Source: Bacteroidales bacterium (GTDB lineage: Bacteria; Bacteroidota; Bacteroidia; Bacteroidales; WRGA01). From it: a stretch of DNA of 10,710 nucleotides. Of this stretch, positions 1 to 7,201 are shown one piece after another (within the stretch, counting starts at the first letter, position 1; every line of letters starts with the position of its first letter). The position numbers and the translations under genes are program-made. The stretch spans positions 1 through 10,710 of the forward strand of contig JAITHZ010000107.1 of NCBI GenBank assembly GCA_031279795.1, given 5' to 3'. The notes under the pieces were generated by a model. It saw nothing but the letters and a program-made list of their open reading frames with translations, ran no database searches and had not been told where the DNA came from.

Positions 1-154
1 CGTCTACCTCGCCCACATCCTGCATTCGGTAAGTATTGAAAACAAAGCGCAACCGTTTCGGATCAATGTCGTACAAAGCTACCTCATGTTTGAAACACAG
101 CACATCGGCAAAAAAGACGCCCATTTTTCCAGCGCCTAAAATCAGAATTTTCAT
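1..154 (-). CDS. tyrA: Probable prephenate dehydrogenase, 5' part (runs off the left edge)
   Basis: Only the first 51 codons are present. The protein starts MKILILGAGKMGVFFADVL and then reads YDIDPKRLRF and NTYR. GAGKMG at residues 7-12 is a Rossmann NAD(P)-binding glycine motif, and the acidic D29 after the second strand favours NAD(H). From memory, this N-terminus closely resembles the Bacteroidales prephenate dehydrogenases, which oxidatively decarboxylate prephenate to 4-hydroxyphenylpyruvate in tyrosine synthesis. The start lies 12 bases after the stop of the DUF151/UVR gene with no room for a separate promoter, so the two are probably co-transcribed. The catalytic domain is outside the window, so another Rossmann oxidoreductase is not excluded. 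Confidence 0.72.
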   Translation of the reverse strand, partial: MKILILGAGKMGVFFADVLCFKHEVALYDIDPKRLRFVFNTYRMQDVGEVD

Positions 155-166
155 AATGATGATGGA

Positions 167-724
167 TTATTGCTTTTCCAGTTTTTTTATTTCGTCACGA
201 ATAGCCGAAGCCAGTTCATAATCTTCATTTTTGACAGCTTCGTTTAGTCGTTCTCTCAAGTCATTCAGAGAATAGTCGGCTGCCGACGGTTGCTCCAGTG
301 ACAAGTCCTCCTCCGCAGAGATTTCACTCACCTGCTCCATGATTTCTTCCGTAATGTATATCGGACAGCCGATACGCATTGCCAGCGCCACAGCGTCCGA
401 CGTACGAGCGTCAATGTGTTTGCAGCTTTGGCCATCGTCAAGCATCAAGTCTGAAAAAAACATGCCGTCGTCGAATTTACAGATGGAAATTTCTATCAGT
501 CGGATATTGAACGTTTCCAGAAAATGGCGGAACAAATCGTGCGTGAGCGGACGTTGCAAATCCATCTGCTTCAATTGCAAAGCAATAGACTGCGCTTCCG
601 CCATGCCAATAATAATTCTGACACGACGCAAACCGCCAATTTCTCCCATGATCAGTACATATGCCCCTGTCGGCGTTCTGCTGTGCATATAGCGAATTCC
701 CAAAACTTCCAACTGTATTTTCAT
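167..724 (-). CDS. Bifunctional nuclease (DUF151) domain protein with C-terminal UVR motif
   Basis: This is a 185-residue cytoplasmic protein. Residues 2-128 match the DUF151 / bifunctional nuclease family: IIIGMAEAQSIAL (37-49), RPLTHDL (58-64) and the IDARTSDAVALAMR stretch (104-117). Residues 151-185 form a UVR motif (LRERLNEAVKNEDYELASA), the helical hairpin found in UvrB, UvrC, ClpC and McsA that mediates protein contacts. An acidic linker (about 129-150) joins them. Nuclease activity was reported for a plant and a few bacterial members; the role in Bacteroidota is not settled. The frame is open back to an ATG at 754, but family members begin MKIxLxVLGI, so the ATG at 724 is preferred. 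A promoter lies just upstream, and tyrA follows after 12 bases. Confidence 0.88.
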   Translation of the reverse strand: MKIQLEVLGIRYMHSRTPTGAYVLIMGEIGGLRRVRIIIGMAEAQSIALQLKQMDLQRPLTHDLFRHFLETFNIRLIEISICKFDDGMFFSDLMLDDGQSCKHIDARTSDAVALAMRIGCPIYITEEIMEQVSEISAEEDLSLEQPSAADYSLNDLRERLNEAVKNEDYELASAIRDEIKKLEKQ

Positions 725-775
725 TTGTAAAATAAAATCAGTCTTAACACACATTTATAATTTAACTTGACGTTG

Positions 776-806
776 CAAAGATACATTGTTTTCTTGAAAA
801 ATCAAA
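776..806 (-). promoter_or_regulatory. Bacteroidota-type promoter of the DUF151/UVR-tyrA unit
   Basis: Read on the minus strand, TATCTTTG (783-776) matches the phylum's -7 consensus TAnnTTTG. A -33 box TTTG (806-803) lies upstream with a 19-base spacer, the expected arrangement for the Bacteroidota primary sigma factor. Transcription would start near 769, leaving about 45 bases of leader before the ATG at 724. The -33 box begins only 5 bases after the stop codon of the upstream peptidase gene. The spacer can fold into a short AT-rich hairpin (785-789 with 806-810, inner stem 794-797 with 802-805), which is too weak to call a terminator. Confidence 0.72.
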
Positions 807-811
807 CAATT

Positions 812-2959
812 TCACTTCAGTGTTGTTTCAATATATTGTGATATTTTTTCGTGCAGATGGACGCGGTCTTGCCCGTGTACGTTGTGTTCGTGGCCAGGGT
901 AGATGAAAAAGTCGGGATATGTTCCAGCCTCTATGCATGCTTTCAAGAACGACAAACTGTGCTGCAGCACCACCGTAGAGTCCATATCTCCGTGAATCAG
1001 CAGCAAGTTTCCTTTCAAGTTTCCGGCACGCAGATTCAGGTTAGTTTCTGCATAACCGTCGGGGTTTTCGGCAGGCGTATCCATATATCGTTCACCATAC
1101 ATAACTTCGTAATATTTCCAGTCGATCACAGGGCCACCGGCTACTCCTGCCTTGAATACATCGGGATGACGCAGCATCAGACCAATGGTCATGAATCCGC
1201 CAAAACTCCAGCCATGAACGCCGATGCGAGCGCTGTCGATGTAAGGCAGCGACTGCAGAAATTCAACGCCTTTCATCTGGTCTTCGGTTTCGTTGACACC
1301 CAGTCGCCGGAAGATAACGTTCTCAAAAGCCAGTCCTCGACCACTTGACCCGCGATTATCCAGCGAAAAGACTACGAACCCACGCTGTGCCATGTAAATA
1401 TCCCATCCACGCGCCCCCCAAAGCCACGAATTGCTTATCAGTTGGTTCTGCGGGCCGCCATATACATATATTATCGCAGGATATTTTCTTGATGCATCGA
1501 AATCCGCAGGTTTTACCATCCGGTAATAGACATCGGTCGAATCATCGGCGGCTTTGATTGTACCCACCGAAATATCCGGCAAGATGTAGCCGGAATAAGG
1601 ATTGTCTGTCAGCAGACTGGTTGTTTTGCCAGAAGCCGTTTCGATAAGAACAGTATGAGCAGGCGTTTGCGGGTTAGAGTAGCGACTGAGAACGTATTTG
1701 CCCGAAGCGCTGACCATGATTGCATGTTTACCTTCCTCGTTTGTCAGTCGCGTGCGTCTGCAATCCGTCAAGTTCACCTTATAGGCATGTGTTTGCAGCG
1801 GACTTTCCTCGTTCGACAGAAAAAAGGCTTCCTGTTCGTTTTCGTCGAAAGCAATCAGCTGAACGACTTCCCATTTCCCTGACGTCAACTGACGAACAAG
1901 CCGACCGTCGCTTTGATACAGATACAAATGGTTGAATCCGTCGCGCCTGCTTTGCCAGATGAAATGGCCGGACTTCAAAAATACCGGCGGGTTGTGTGGT
2001 TCGACATACTTGGGATGCGTTTCTTCGAACAGCGTTGCAGTTTTTATCCCGTTTGCGACACTGTAGGCATTCAGTCGGCAAGTGTCCTGACCGCGATTTA
2101 CTTCGGCGATATAGAGTGTATCTTCGTCGGCGCTCCAGGCTATGTTTGTGAAGTAACGGTCTTTGGGTGTGCCGGTCTCCAGATAATGAGTCGTTCGGGT
2201 TGCGAGGTCGAAAATTCCCACTGTAACCTGGTGACTTTCCATTCCGGCCATCGGGTATTTGATGCGCTGAAGCCGCGCTATTCGTTCCGATACGTCAACC
2301 AGCGGATAATCCGCAACCATTGTCTGGTCTGTTCGGTAGAATGCAAGGCGTTTTCCACCTGGAGACCAGAAAATGCCCTTTTCAATTCCGAATTCTTCGC
2401 GGTGCGTCGCCTGGCCGCAGACAATATCCGGATTGGATTCAGCTGTGACCTGAATAATTTCGTTTGTCGGCGACGCCATATACAGGTTATTATCTTTGGT
2501 AAATGCCATAAAACCTGTTTGGTAACAAATCTCCCTGTTCTCCCATGTTTCCTGTTCGCGAATGTCAGAAACAATGCATCGTGCGTTGGCGTCGAAATGA
2601 AAAATATGGCCATCGTGCCAGAAAACTGCGACCGAAGGTTTTTCGGGCGGAAAATACAACAAGGGTATTTCGCCAATTCTCGCGACATTAACCGTCAGGA
2701 GAGCTTCATTCAGGATAGCTGTCGTTATAAGAACGGATACCTTCTGCGTTGCAGGATTGACAGAAAGCAATGTATCGGCATTTTTCCTGTAGACATATTC
2801 ATCGCCCCGCCATTGAAGCAACTGCAACGATTTCGGCACAAACCGGTTATATGTTCTTCCTCCCGGTATCAAATCATTGAGCGTAAACAGTTTCTGAGCT
2901 TGAATATGGTCAGAAAACAGCAGAAACAGCAGCAGCAATATTCGAGTTAATTTCTCCAT
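812..2959 (-). CDS. Secreted S9B prolyl oligopeptidase-family peptidase (dipeptidyl peptidase IV-like)
   Basis: The protein has 715 residues, the usual DPP IV length. A signal peptide (MEKLTRILLLLFLLFSDHIQA) with cleavage near residue 21 and no lipobox points to the periplasm or outer-membrane face. Residues about 30-480 form the beta-propeller domain; the rest is the alpha/beta-hydrolase domain. The triad is complete: Ser585 in GWSFGG, Asp660 in HGDMDSTV and His692 in YPGHEHNV. YVYGGP (498-503) supplies the oxyanion region. HREEFGI (186-192) lies where DPP IV carries its N-terminus-binding glutamate pair; E188 aligns with the second glutamate and an arginine replaces the first. Cleavage of X-Pro or X-Ala dipeptides is therefore likely, with altered specificity possible. 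The gene starts 27 bases after the DUF4861 gene, with no promoter box in the gap. Confidence 0.9.
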   Translation of the reverse strand: MEKLTRILLLLFLLFSDHIQAQKLFTLNDLIPGGRTYNRFVPKSLQLLQWRGDEYVYRKNADTLLSVNPATQKVSVLITTAILNEALLTVNVARIGEIPLLYFPPEKPSVAVFWHDGHIFHFDANARCIVSDIREQETWENREICYQTGFMAFTKDNNLYMASPTNEIIQVTAESNPDIVCGQATHREEFGIEKGIFWSPGGKRLAFYRTDQTMVADYPLVDVSERIARLQRIKYPMAGMESHQVTVGIFDLATRTTHYLETGTPKDRYFTNIAWSADEDTLYIAEVNRGQDTCRLNAYSVANGIKTATLFEETHPKYVEPHNPPVFLKSGHFIWQSRRDGFNHLYLYQSDGRLVRQLTSGKWEVVQLIAFDENEQEAFFLSNEESPLQTHAYKVNLTDCRRTRLTNEEGKHAIMVSASGKYVLSRYSNPQTPAHTVLIETASGKTTSLLTDNPYSGYILPDISVGTIKAADDSTDVYYRMVKPADFDASRKYPAIIYVYGGPQNQLISNSWLWGARGWDIYMAQRGFVVFSLDNRGSSGRGLAFENVIFRRLGVNETEDQMKGVEFLQSLPYIDSARIGVHGWSFGGFMTIGLMLRHPDVFKAGVAGGPVIDWKYYEVMYGERYMDTPAENPDGYAETNLNLRAGNLKGNLLLIHGDMDSTVVLQHSLSFLKACIEAGTYPDFFIYPGHEHNVHGQDRVHLHEKISQYIETTLK

Positions 2960-2964
2960 ATTTC

Positions 2965-2992
2965 TCTCACTCTAAACTCTCAACTCTCAAAT
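2965..2992 (+). repeat. Heptanucleotide tandem array, about four CTCAACT-like units
   Basis: The units are TCTCACT, CTAAACT, CTCAACT and CTCAAAT, in a 7-base period with one or two changes each. The array fills the gap between the DUF4861 and peptidase genes and extends over the DUF4861 stop codon (TGA, 2989-2987). Read on the coding (minus) strand it carries TGA or TAG in all three frames. The 10-mer ACTCTCAACT (2976-2985) recurs at 10636-10645 beside another heptamer array. Confidence 0.65.
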
Positions 2993-4111
2993 AGTCGTTA
3001 TTTTCAAAGGTGTACGTTTCGCCTGGCTGAACTGCGTCAGAGCCGTAAGCCAGTCCTGTTCCGAAGGGAATTTCCAGCCATTCCATGCTCCGCCGAAATA
3101 ATACGTAAAGTCGGAACCGATGACATAATCGCTCAGGATGGCAATATGTCGGTCTTCGTAAAACGCCTCTGACGTTACAACCGGAACATACATGCCGATA
3201 TAGGTTTGTCCCTTGTCAATGCCTTTGTTGGTAACCGTATTTTTGGTGTAAGCCAGTGTGTTGTTTTTCCTGTCGAAAACAGTATTCACGCTGTCGCCGT
3301 GCATGAAAATGCCAGCAGCCAGACGAATAGGCTGTTCGAGGCCTTCATAACGGACGACAGCTTTGTTCAGGATGCTTCCAGCTTCGGTCGTAATGGTTAT
3401 TATTTCTTTGTAATAGGTTTCGCCCACCTTGATTGTGTCGTAAACCAGCGAAAAGACCGAACGCAGTGGGCCGCACTCGTGGATAATGTGTGAATCGAAG
3501 GCGTCTCCAATCCAGAATTTATCGGTATAAAGCGCATTTCCGCCAGCGCCGAGCGTGTGTTTGACATCGTAACTGTCAAATCCGCCCAATCCGTTGTCTT
3601 CGTGATAAGACAGTTTGCGCAAACGTCCGGCATAGATGCTGTCCATCACAGGTTCATCTCTGTATTTCATCCAGATATCCACGCCGTTGCTGGGATTTTC
3701 AATTTTTTCCAGTGCAGCGCCATACATGCGAAAAGCGGCAATGTCGTTTTCCCAGGCAAAATCGTCGCTTCGTTCGGGAACAAAGCGTGCGTTTGTCTTG
3801 ATGGCAACTGGCGCCGGCGTTCCTTCCTGCAAGGTGTAGACAGTCTTTGCTCCGGCCGGTACATCAGCCAGAAAAATCAACGACTTTTTATCGACCGACA
3901 ATTGATAAGCAACCTCTTCGCCTTTTTCATTTTTCAAGACATAGCTTTTATTGCCAAAATCGGCTTTCAAGTTAGCTGTTGCCACCTCTGCCATTTCACC
4001 CTTCCGGTCGAAATCTAACGAATTTTCAACCACAATTTGCGCATTTTTTCCGTTACAGTTACAGAAGAACAGAGAAAAAAATGCTAACAAAAATAAATTT
4101 ACCTTTTTCAT
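2987..4111 (-). CDS. DUF4861 family exported protein
   Basis: The product has 374 residues with an N-terminal export signal (MKKVNLFLLAFFSLFFCNC). Cys17 or Cys19 could be lipidated, but neither has a good lipobox, so lipoprotein status is uncertain. The body matches my memory of DUF4861 (Bacteroidota proteins of about 370-400 residues): ERSDDFAWENDIAAFRMYG (113-131), YHEDNGLGGFDSYDV then LGAGG (169-191), and YYFGGAWNGW near the C-terminus (337-346). The aromatic and acidic residues and the HED at 170-172 look like a carbohydrate-active site, but no activity is assigned here. It begins 45 bases after uxaA with no promoter box between, so a role on pectin- or uronate-derived sugars at the periplasm or outer membrane is inferred from context. 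Confidence 0.78.
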   Translation of the reverse strand: MKKVNLFLLAFFSLFFCNCNGKNAQIVVENSLDFDRKGEMAEVATANLKADFGNKSYVLKNEKGEEVAYQLSVDKKSLIFLADVPAGAKTVYTLQEGTPAPVAIKTNARFVPERSDDFAWENDIAAFRMYGAALEKIENPSNGVDIWMKYRDEPVMDSIYAGRLRKLSYHEDNGLGGFDSYDVKHTLGAGGNALYTDKFWIGDAFDSHIIHECGPLRSVFSLVYDTIKVGETYYKEIITITTEAGSILNKAVVRYEGLEQPIRLAAGIFMHGDSVNTVFDRKNNTLAYTKNTVTNKGIDKGQTYIGMYVPVVTSEAFYEDRHIAILSDYVIGSDFTYYFGGAWNGWKFPSEQDWLTALTQFSQAKRTPLKITTI

Positions 4112-4126
4112 TTTTTTTATTTAAAA

Positions 4127-4160
4127 TAATTCCTAATTCCCTTTCCTAATTCCTAATTAC
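4127..4160 (+). repeat. Heptanucleotide array, four TAATTCC-like units
   Basis: There are two perfect TAATTCC units (4127-4140), a 6-base interruption CTTTCC (4141-4146), a third perfect unit (4147-4153) and a variant TAATTAC (4154-4160). The array fills most of the uxaA-DUF4861 gap and includes the uxaA stop codon (TAA, 4159-4157). On the coding strand it reads GGAATTA repeats and carries stop triplets in all three frames. The encoded end of UxaA (FKTGVTL) matches the normal family C-terminus, so the array begins at the natural end of the gene and has not truncated it. Confidence 0.65.
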
Positions 4161-5647
4161 AATGTAACTCCAGTCTTAAAGATAGCAATTTCCCTGAAGC
4201 CGTTTTTTTCATTATTCACCGGTTCTCCGCTTGCCACGCGAATTACGTAATTGATGAAGCGTTCGTTTGCATCGGTCAACGATTCGTTTTCGACAATCGT
4301 ACCTGCGTTGAAATCAATCCATTTCGGCTTTCGCTGCCAAAGAGAGGAATTTGTAGAGACTTTCAACGTTGGCACAAACGTTCCGAAAGGAGTTCCCCGT
4401 CCGGTGGTGAACAGCGTCAGATGGCATCCTGCGGAAGCCAGCGCCGAAGCAGCTACCAGGTCGTTGCCCGGAGCGCTCAACAGGTTCAGACCTTTGGTTT
4501 GGAGGCGGTCGCCATACTGCAATACATCTCTGACCGGCGATTGACCGCACTTTTGCGTACAGCCCAGCGATTTTTCTTCCAAAGTGGAAATACCGCCAGC
4601 TTTGTTCCCCGGCGAGGGATTTTCATAAACCGGCTGCTCATTACGCATGAAATAACCTTTGAAATCGTTTATCAAACGAACTGTTTTGTCAAAAATGGCA
4701 GCATTTTCACAACGATTCATCAAAATTGTTTCAGCTCCGAACATTTCAGGGACTTCCGTCAAAACCGCACTTCCGCCCTGCGCTATGATAAAATCGGAAA
4801 AAACGCCCAGCAGCGGATTGGCAGTGATGCCGGAAAAGCCGTCAGAGCCGCCGCATTTCAAGCCAATTTTCAATTCGGAAACGGGAATGTCTTCGCGCAC
4901 GTCTTTTGATGCGATAGCGTAGATTTCGCGCAGCAGCCGCATGCCTTCTTCGTGTTCGTCGCCCGCTTGTTGGGTTTCGATGAATTTGATGCGGGTATCG
5001 TCGTATTCGCCAAGCAATTCGCGAAAAGCGCTCACCTGATTGTTTTCACAGCCCAGCCCAACAAACAGTACACCACCGGCATTGGGATGCTGAGCCATGT
5101 TACGCAGGAATTTTCGGGTATTTTCGTGGTCATCTCCCAATTGCGAACATCCGTAATTGTGAGTGTAAGCGACAATAGCGTCCACGTTCTTGCCTTGCGT
5201 TTCGTGGCAAAGTGTTTCGGCCAGCTTGTTAACTGTGCCGTTCACGCATCCCACAGTTGGGATAATCCATATCTCGTTACGAATTCCCGCCTGTCCGTCT
5301 GTCCGTCTGAAACCTCTGAAAGTCAGACGTCTGTCTGGAATATTCAGGGCAACAGGTTGGGGATGATATGAGTAGTCCAACAAACCGGACAAATTTGTCC
5401 TGATTGTCTTTTCATTAACCCAATCGCCCTGCGAAATATCCTGACGTGCATTTCCAATAGGATAACCGTATTTAATAATGTGCGTTTTTTCAGGAATGTT
5501 GGTTAAAGCAAACTTGTGGCCTGCAGGGATTTTGGATGTCAGTACAATCATTTTGCCGTCAAGCTCCAACTGTTCATCTGCATGTAAATCAGTCAATGCA
5601 ACGGCTACGTTATCCGCAGGGTTTATTTTCAGAAATTTTATTTCCAT
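4157..5647 (-). CDS. uxaA: Altronate dehydratase
   Basis: UxaA dehydrates D-altronate to 2-keto-3-deoxy-D-gluconate in the cytoplasm, the third step of the D-galacturonate isomerase pathway. The protein has 496 residues, against 495 in E. coli, and is collinear with it as I remember it. Residues about 10-85 form the SAF domain (NVAVALTDL, GHKFALT). The catalytic part contains RNEIWIIPTVGCVNG (123-137), YGCSQLGDDH (165-174), GLGCENNQ (197-204), CGGSDGFSGITANP (265-278) and SLGCTQKCG (360-368). The cysteines at 134, 167, 200 and 363 are candidate metal or catalytic ligands. The frame is open to an upstream ATG at 5749, but the family starts at MEIKFLKI, giving 5647. That start overlaps the uxaB end by 10 bases, suggesting translational coupling. 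Confidence 0.97.
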   Translation of the reverse strand: MEIKFLKINPADNVAVALTDLHADEQLELDGKMIVLTSKIPAGHKFALTNIPEKTHIIKYGYPIGNARQDISQGDWVNEKTIRTNLSGLLDYSYHPQPVALNIPDRRLTFRGFRRTDGQAGIRNEIWIIPTVGCVNGTVNKLAETLCHETQGKNVDAIVAYTHNYGCSQLGDDHENTRKFLRNMAQHPNAGGVLFVGLGCENNQVSAFRELLGEYDDTRIKFIETQQAGDEHEEGMRLLREIYAIASKDVREDIPVSELKIGLKCGGSDGFSGITANPLLGVFSDFIIAQGGSAVLTEVPEMFGAETILMNRCENAAIFDKTVRLINDFKGYFMRNEQPVYENPSPGNKAGGISTLEEKSLGCTQKCGQSPVRDVLQYGDRLQTKGLNLLSAPGNDLVAASALASAGCHLTLFTTGRGTPFGTFVPTLKVSTNSSLWQRKPKWIDFNAGTIVENESLTDANERFINYVIRVASGEPVNNEKNGFREIAIFKTGVTL

Positions 5648-7080
5648 AATGAGCAAACTGTTTCTTTCATTCCCTTTTCCAGAATTGACTTCAAATAACT
5701 GGACAACAAGTCCGTCAATCCGGATATTTCGTTCAGATCCTCGCCCCATAAGGAGGTTTCGGCCAAAACACCGGACGCAACGTTAGCCACATCGTTCGAC
5801 GCCCAAAGCGAGGCCAACAGCTTCAAAACAGCAGGGTCGTCATTCGGAACGATTGTGTCTTCGCCCCGTTTTCCACCTTTGTAATATGTGATAATGGCTG
5901 CCAGTCCCAGCACCAAACCAGTTGGCAGTTTTCCTGTACGTTCCAGGAAAATTTTCAGTCCGGGCAAATCGCGCGTCCTGAATTTCGGGAAAGAATTGAG
6001 CATGATACTCGTAACAAAATGCTTTACAAATGGATTGCGAAAACGGTCGAGGACGTCGCTGGCATACTGTTTCAGTTCATCGCTGGGCAAATCCAGCGTC
6101 GACAGCAGTTCGTCGTACATGACCTGATGCACGAATTTTCCGATCACATCGTCTTCAACACATTGGCGCACAGTATCCAGTCCCGACAAATAGCCAGTGG
6201 GCGACAATACGGTATGCGGTCCGTTCAGCAGGGTTACTTTTCGTTCGTGATAAGGTTTTTCGCTTGGTACAAACAAAACATTCAGTCCGGCTTCTCCGGC
6301 GGGAAATTCGGCCGCCACCGATTCGGGAGCTTCGATAACCCACAGATGAAAAATCTCGGCCTTCACCACCAGTTTGTCATTCAACTGAATTTTTTCCAAG
6401 ATGTCGTTGATGGTATCTTTCGGATAACCGGGGACAATACGGTCAACCAGCGTGCAGTAAACTCCGCAGGCTGTGTCGAACCAGTTTTTGAAATTGTTGC
6501 CCAGATTCCAGTAATCAATGTACTGATGGATACATTTTTTCAGTTCTGTACCGTTGTGAAAAATCAGTTCGCAGGGGAAAATAATCCAGCCTTTGTCGGC
6601 AGCGCCATTGAAGGCTGTGTAACGGCGGAAAAGCAGTTGCGTCAGTTTTCCAGGGTACGATTTTGCCGGTTTGTCGTCGAAGAGGCAAGTTTCGTCAAAC
6701 GCAATGCCAGCTTCGGTGGTGTTGGATATGACAAAACGCATTTCGGGGTTTTCGGCCAGCTGCATGTATTCATCAAACTGGGAATAGGGATTGATACCAC
6801 GCGAAATCACATCAATCAAGTCAATGCTGTCAACAGTTTTGCCCCTGTCAATTCCCTGCAGATTCACATGGTACAGGCCATCCTGTTCGTTCAGCAAGTC
6901 AATCATTCCCACAGGAAGCGGCTGGACAACAACAACACTGCTGTCGAAATTCACCTTCTGGTTCATGTTGTACACAATCCAGTCCACAAAAGCGCGCAAG
7001 AAATTGCCTTCGCCAAACTGAATAATGCGCTCAGGATACGTTTTGGCGCCTGTGCTGGTTTTTCTGTTTAAATTTTCCAT
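5638..7080 (-). CDS. uxaB: Tagaturonate reductase (altronate oxidoreductase)
   Basis: UxaB reduces D-tagaturonate to D-altronate with NADH, the step before UxaA in galacturonate catabolism. The protein has 480 residues (E. coli 483) and belongs to the long-chain mannitol dehydrogenase family. The N-terminal Rossmann domain begins with IIQFGEGNFLRAF (19-31), and NTTEAGI (120-126) follows. The C-terminal domain carries the family signature KVTLLNGPHT (281-290), giving catalytic Lys281, Asn286 and His289, then RFRNPFVKH (346-354). The N-terminus YPERIIQFGEGNFLRAFVDW is nearly the same as E. coli UxaB, which argues for tagaturonate rather than fructuronate (UxuB) or mannitol. No uxaC isomerase lies in the window. 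The gene leads the probable operon and has a promoter about 50 bases upstream. Confidence 0.96.
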   Translation of the reverse strand: MENLNRKTSTGAKTYPERIIQFGEGNFLRAFVDWIVYNMNQKVNFDSSVVVVQPLPVGMIDLLNEQDGLYHVNLQGIDRGKTVDSIDLIDVISRGINPYSQFDEYMQLAENPEMRFVISNTTEAGIAFDETCLFDDKPAKSYPGKLTQLLFRRYTAFNGAADKGWIIFPCELIFHNGTELKKCIHQYIDYWNLGNNFKNWFDTACGVYCTLVDRIVPGYPKDTINDILEKIQLNDKLVVKAEIFHLWVIEAPESVAAEFPAGEAGLNVLFVPSEKPYHERKVTLLNGPHTVLSPTGYLSGLDTVRQCVEDDVIGKFVHQVMYDELLSTLDLPSDELKQYASDVLDRFRNPFVKHFVTSIMLNSFPKFRTRDLPGLKIFLERTGKLPTGLVLGLAAIITYYKGGKRGEDTIVPNDDPAVLKLLASLWASNDVANVASGVLAETSLWGEDLNEISGLTDLLSSYLKSILEKGMKETVCSLWK

Positions 7081-7133
7081 GTTTAAAGTTGTTTAAAGAA
7101 ATTAGTATTGTAAGGGGCTTGGTTTTTAACGGC

Positions 7134-7141
7134 CAAAGATA
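7134..7141 (-). promoter_or_regulatory. uxaB: -7 promoter box of uxaB
   Basis: TATCTTTG on the minus strand fits the Bacteroidota TAnnTTTG box. Transcription would start near 7127, giving a leader of about 47 bases to the uxaB ATG at 7080. At the expected -33 spacing (around 7161-7164) there is no TTTG; the nearest TTTG (7171-7168) is 26 bases away, too far. A missing -33 box together with the direct repeats just upstream suggests an activator-dependent promoter. Confidence 0.6.
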
Positions 7142-7157
7142 GTTATTATTTACAGTT

Positions 7158-7173
7158 ATAATCTGTACAAACT
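7158..7173. promoter_or_regulatory. Candidate regulator site 1 upstream of uxaB (proximal copy)
   Basis: The 16-mer ATAATCTGTACAAACT is one of two near-identical direct repeats before uxaB. It is centred about 38 bases upstream of the inferred uxaB start of transcription, where the -33 box should be. It also overlaps a perfect inverted repeat, TACAG-N7-CTGTA (7151-7167), another possible dimer operator. The regulator is unknown. Confidence 0.45.
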
Positions 7174-7201
7174 GGCATCAAAAATGTGCATCTGATTCGG
7201 G

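Noticed and set aside
785..810. AT-rich hairpin after the peptidase gene as a terminator
   Set aside because: The stems are only 5 and 4 pairs with a bulge and no following T-run, and the bases coincide with a good promoter.
1913..2950. A 345-codon open frame on the plus strand
   Set aside because: It lies wholly opposite the S9B peptidase, which has a complete catalytic triad and signal peptide. Its translation is rich in Cys, Arg and Phe and resembles no family, so it is an antisense shadow.
5275..5340. Repeated CTGTCCGT and an inverted CGTCTGA/TCAGACG pair inside uxaA
   Set aside because: The bases encode a normal part of UxaA (the FRRTDGQAGIRNE stretch) that aligns with the family, so a mobile or regulatory insertion is not needed to explain them.
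6019..7071. A 350-codon open frame on the plus strand
   Set aside because: It lies wholly opposite uxaB, which is certain from its motifs and full length. The long opposite frame follows from the codon usage of uxaB.
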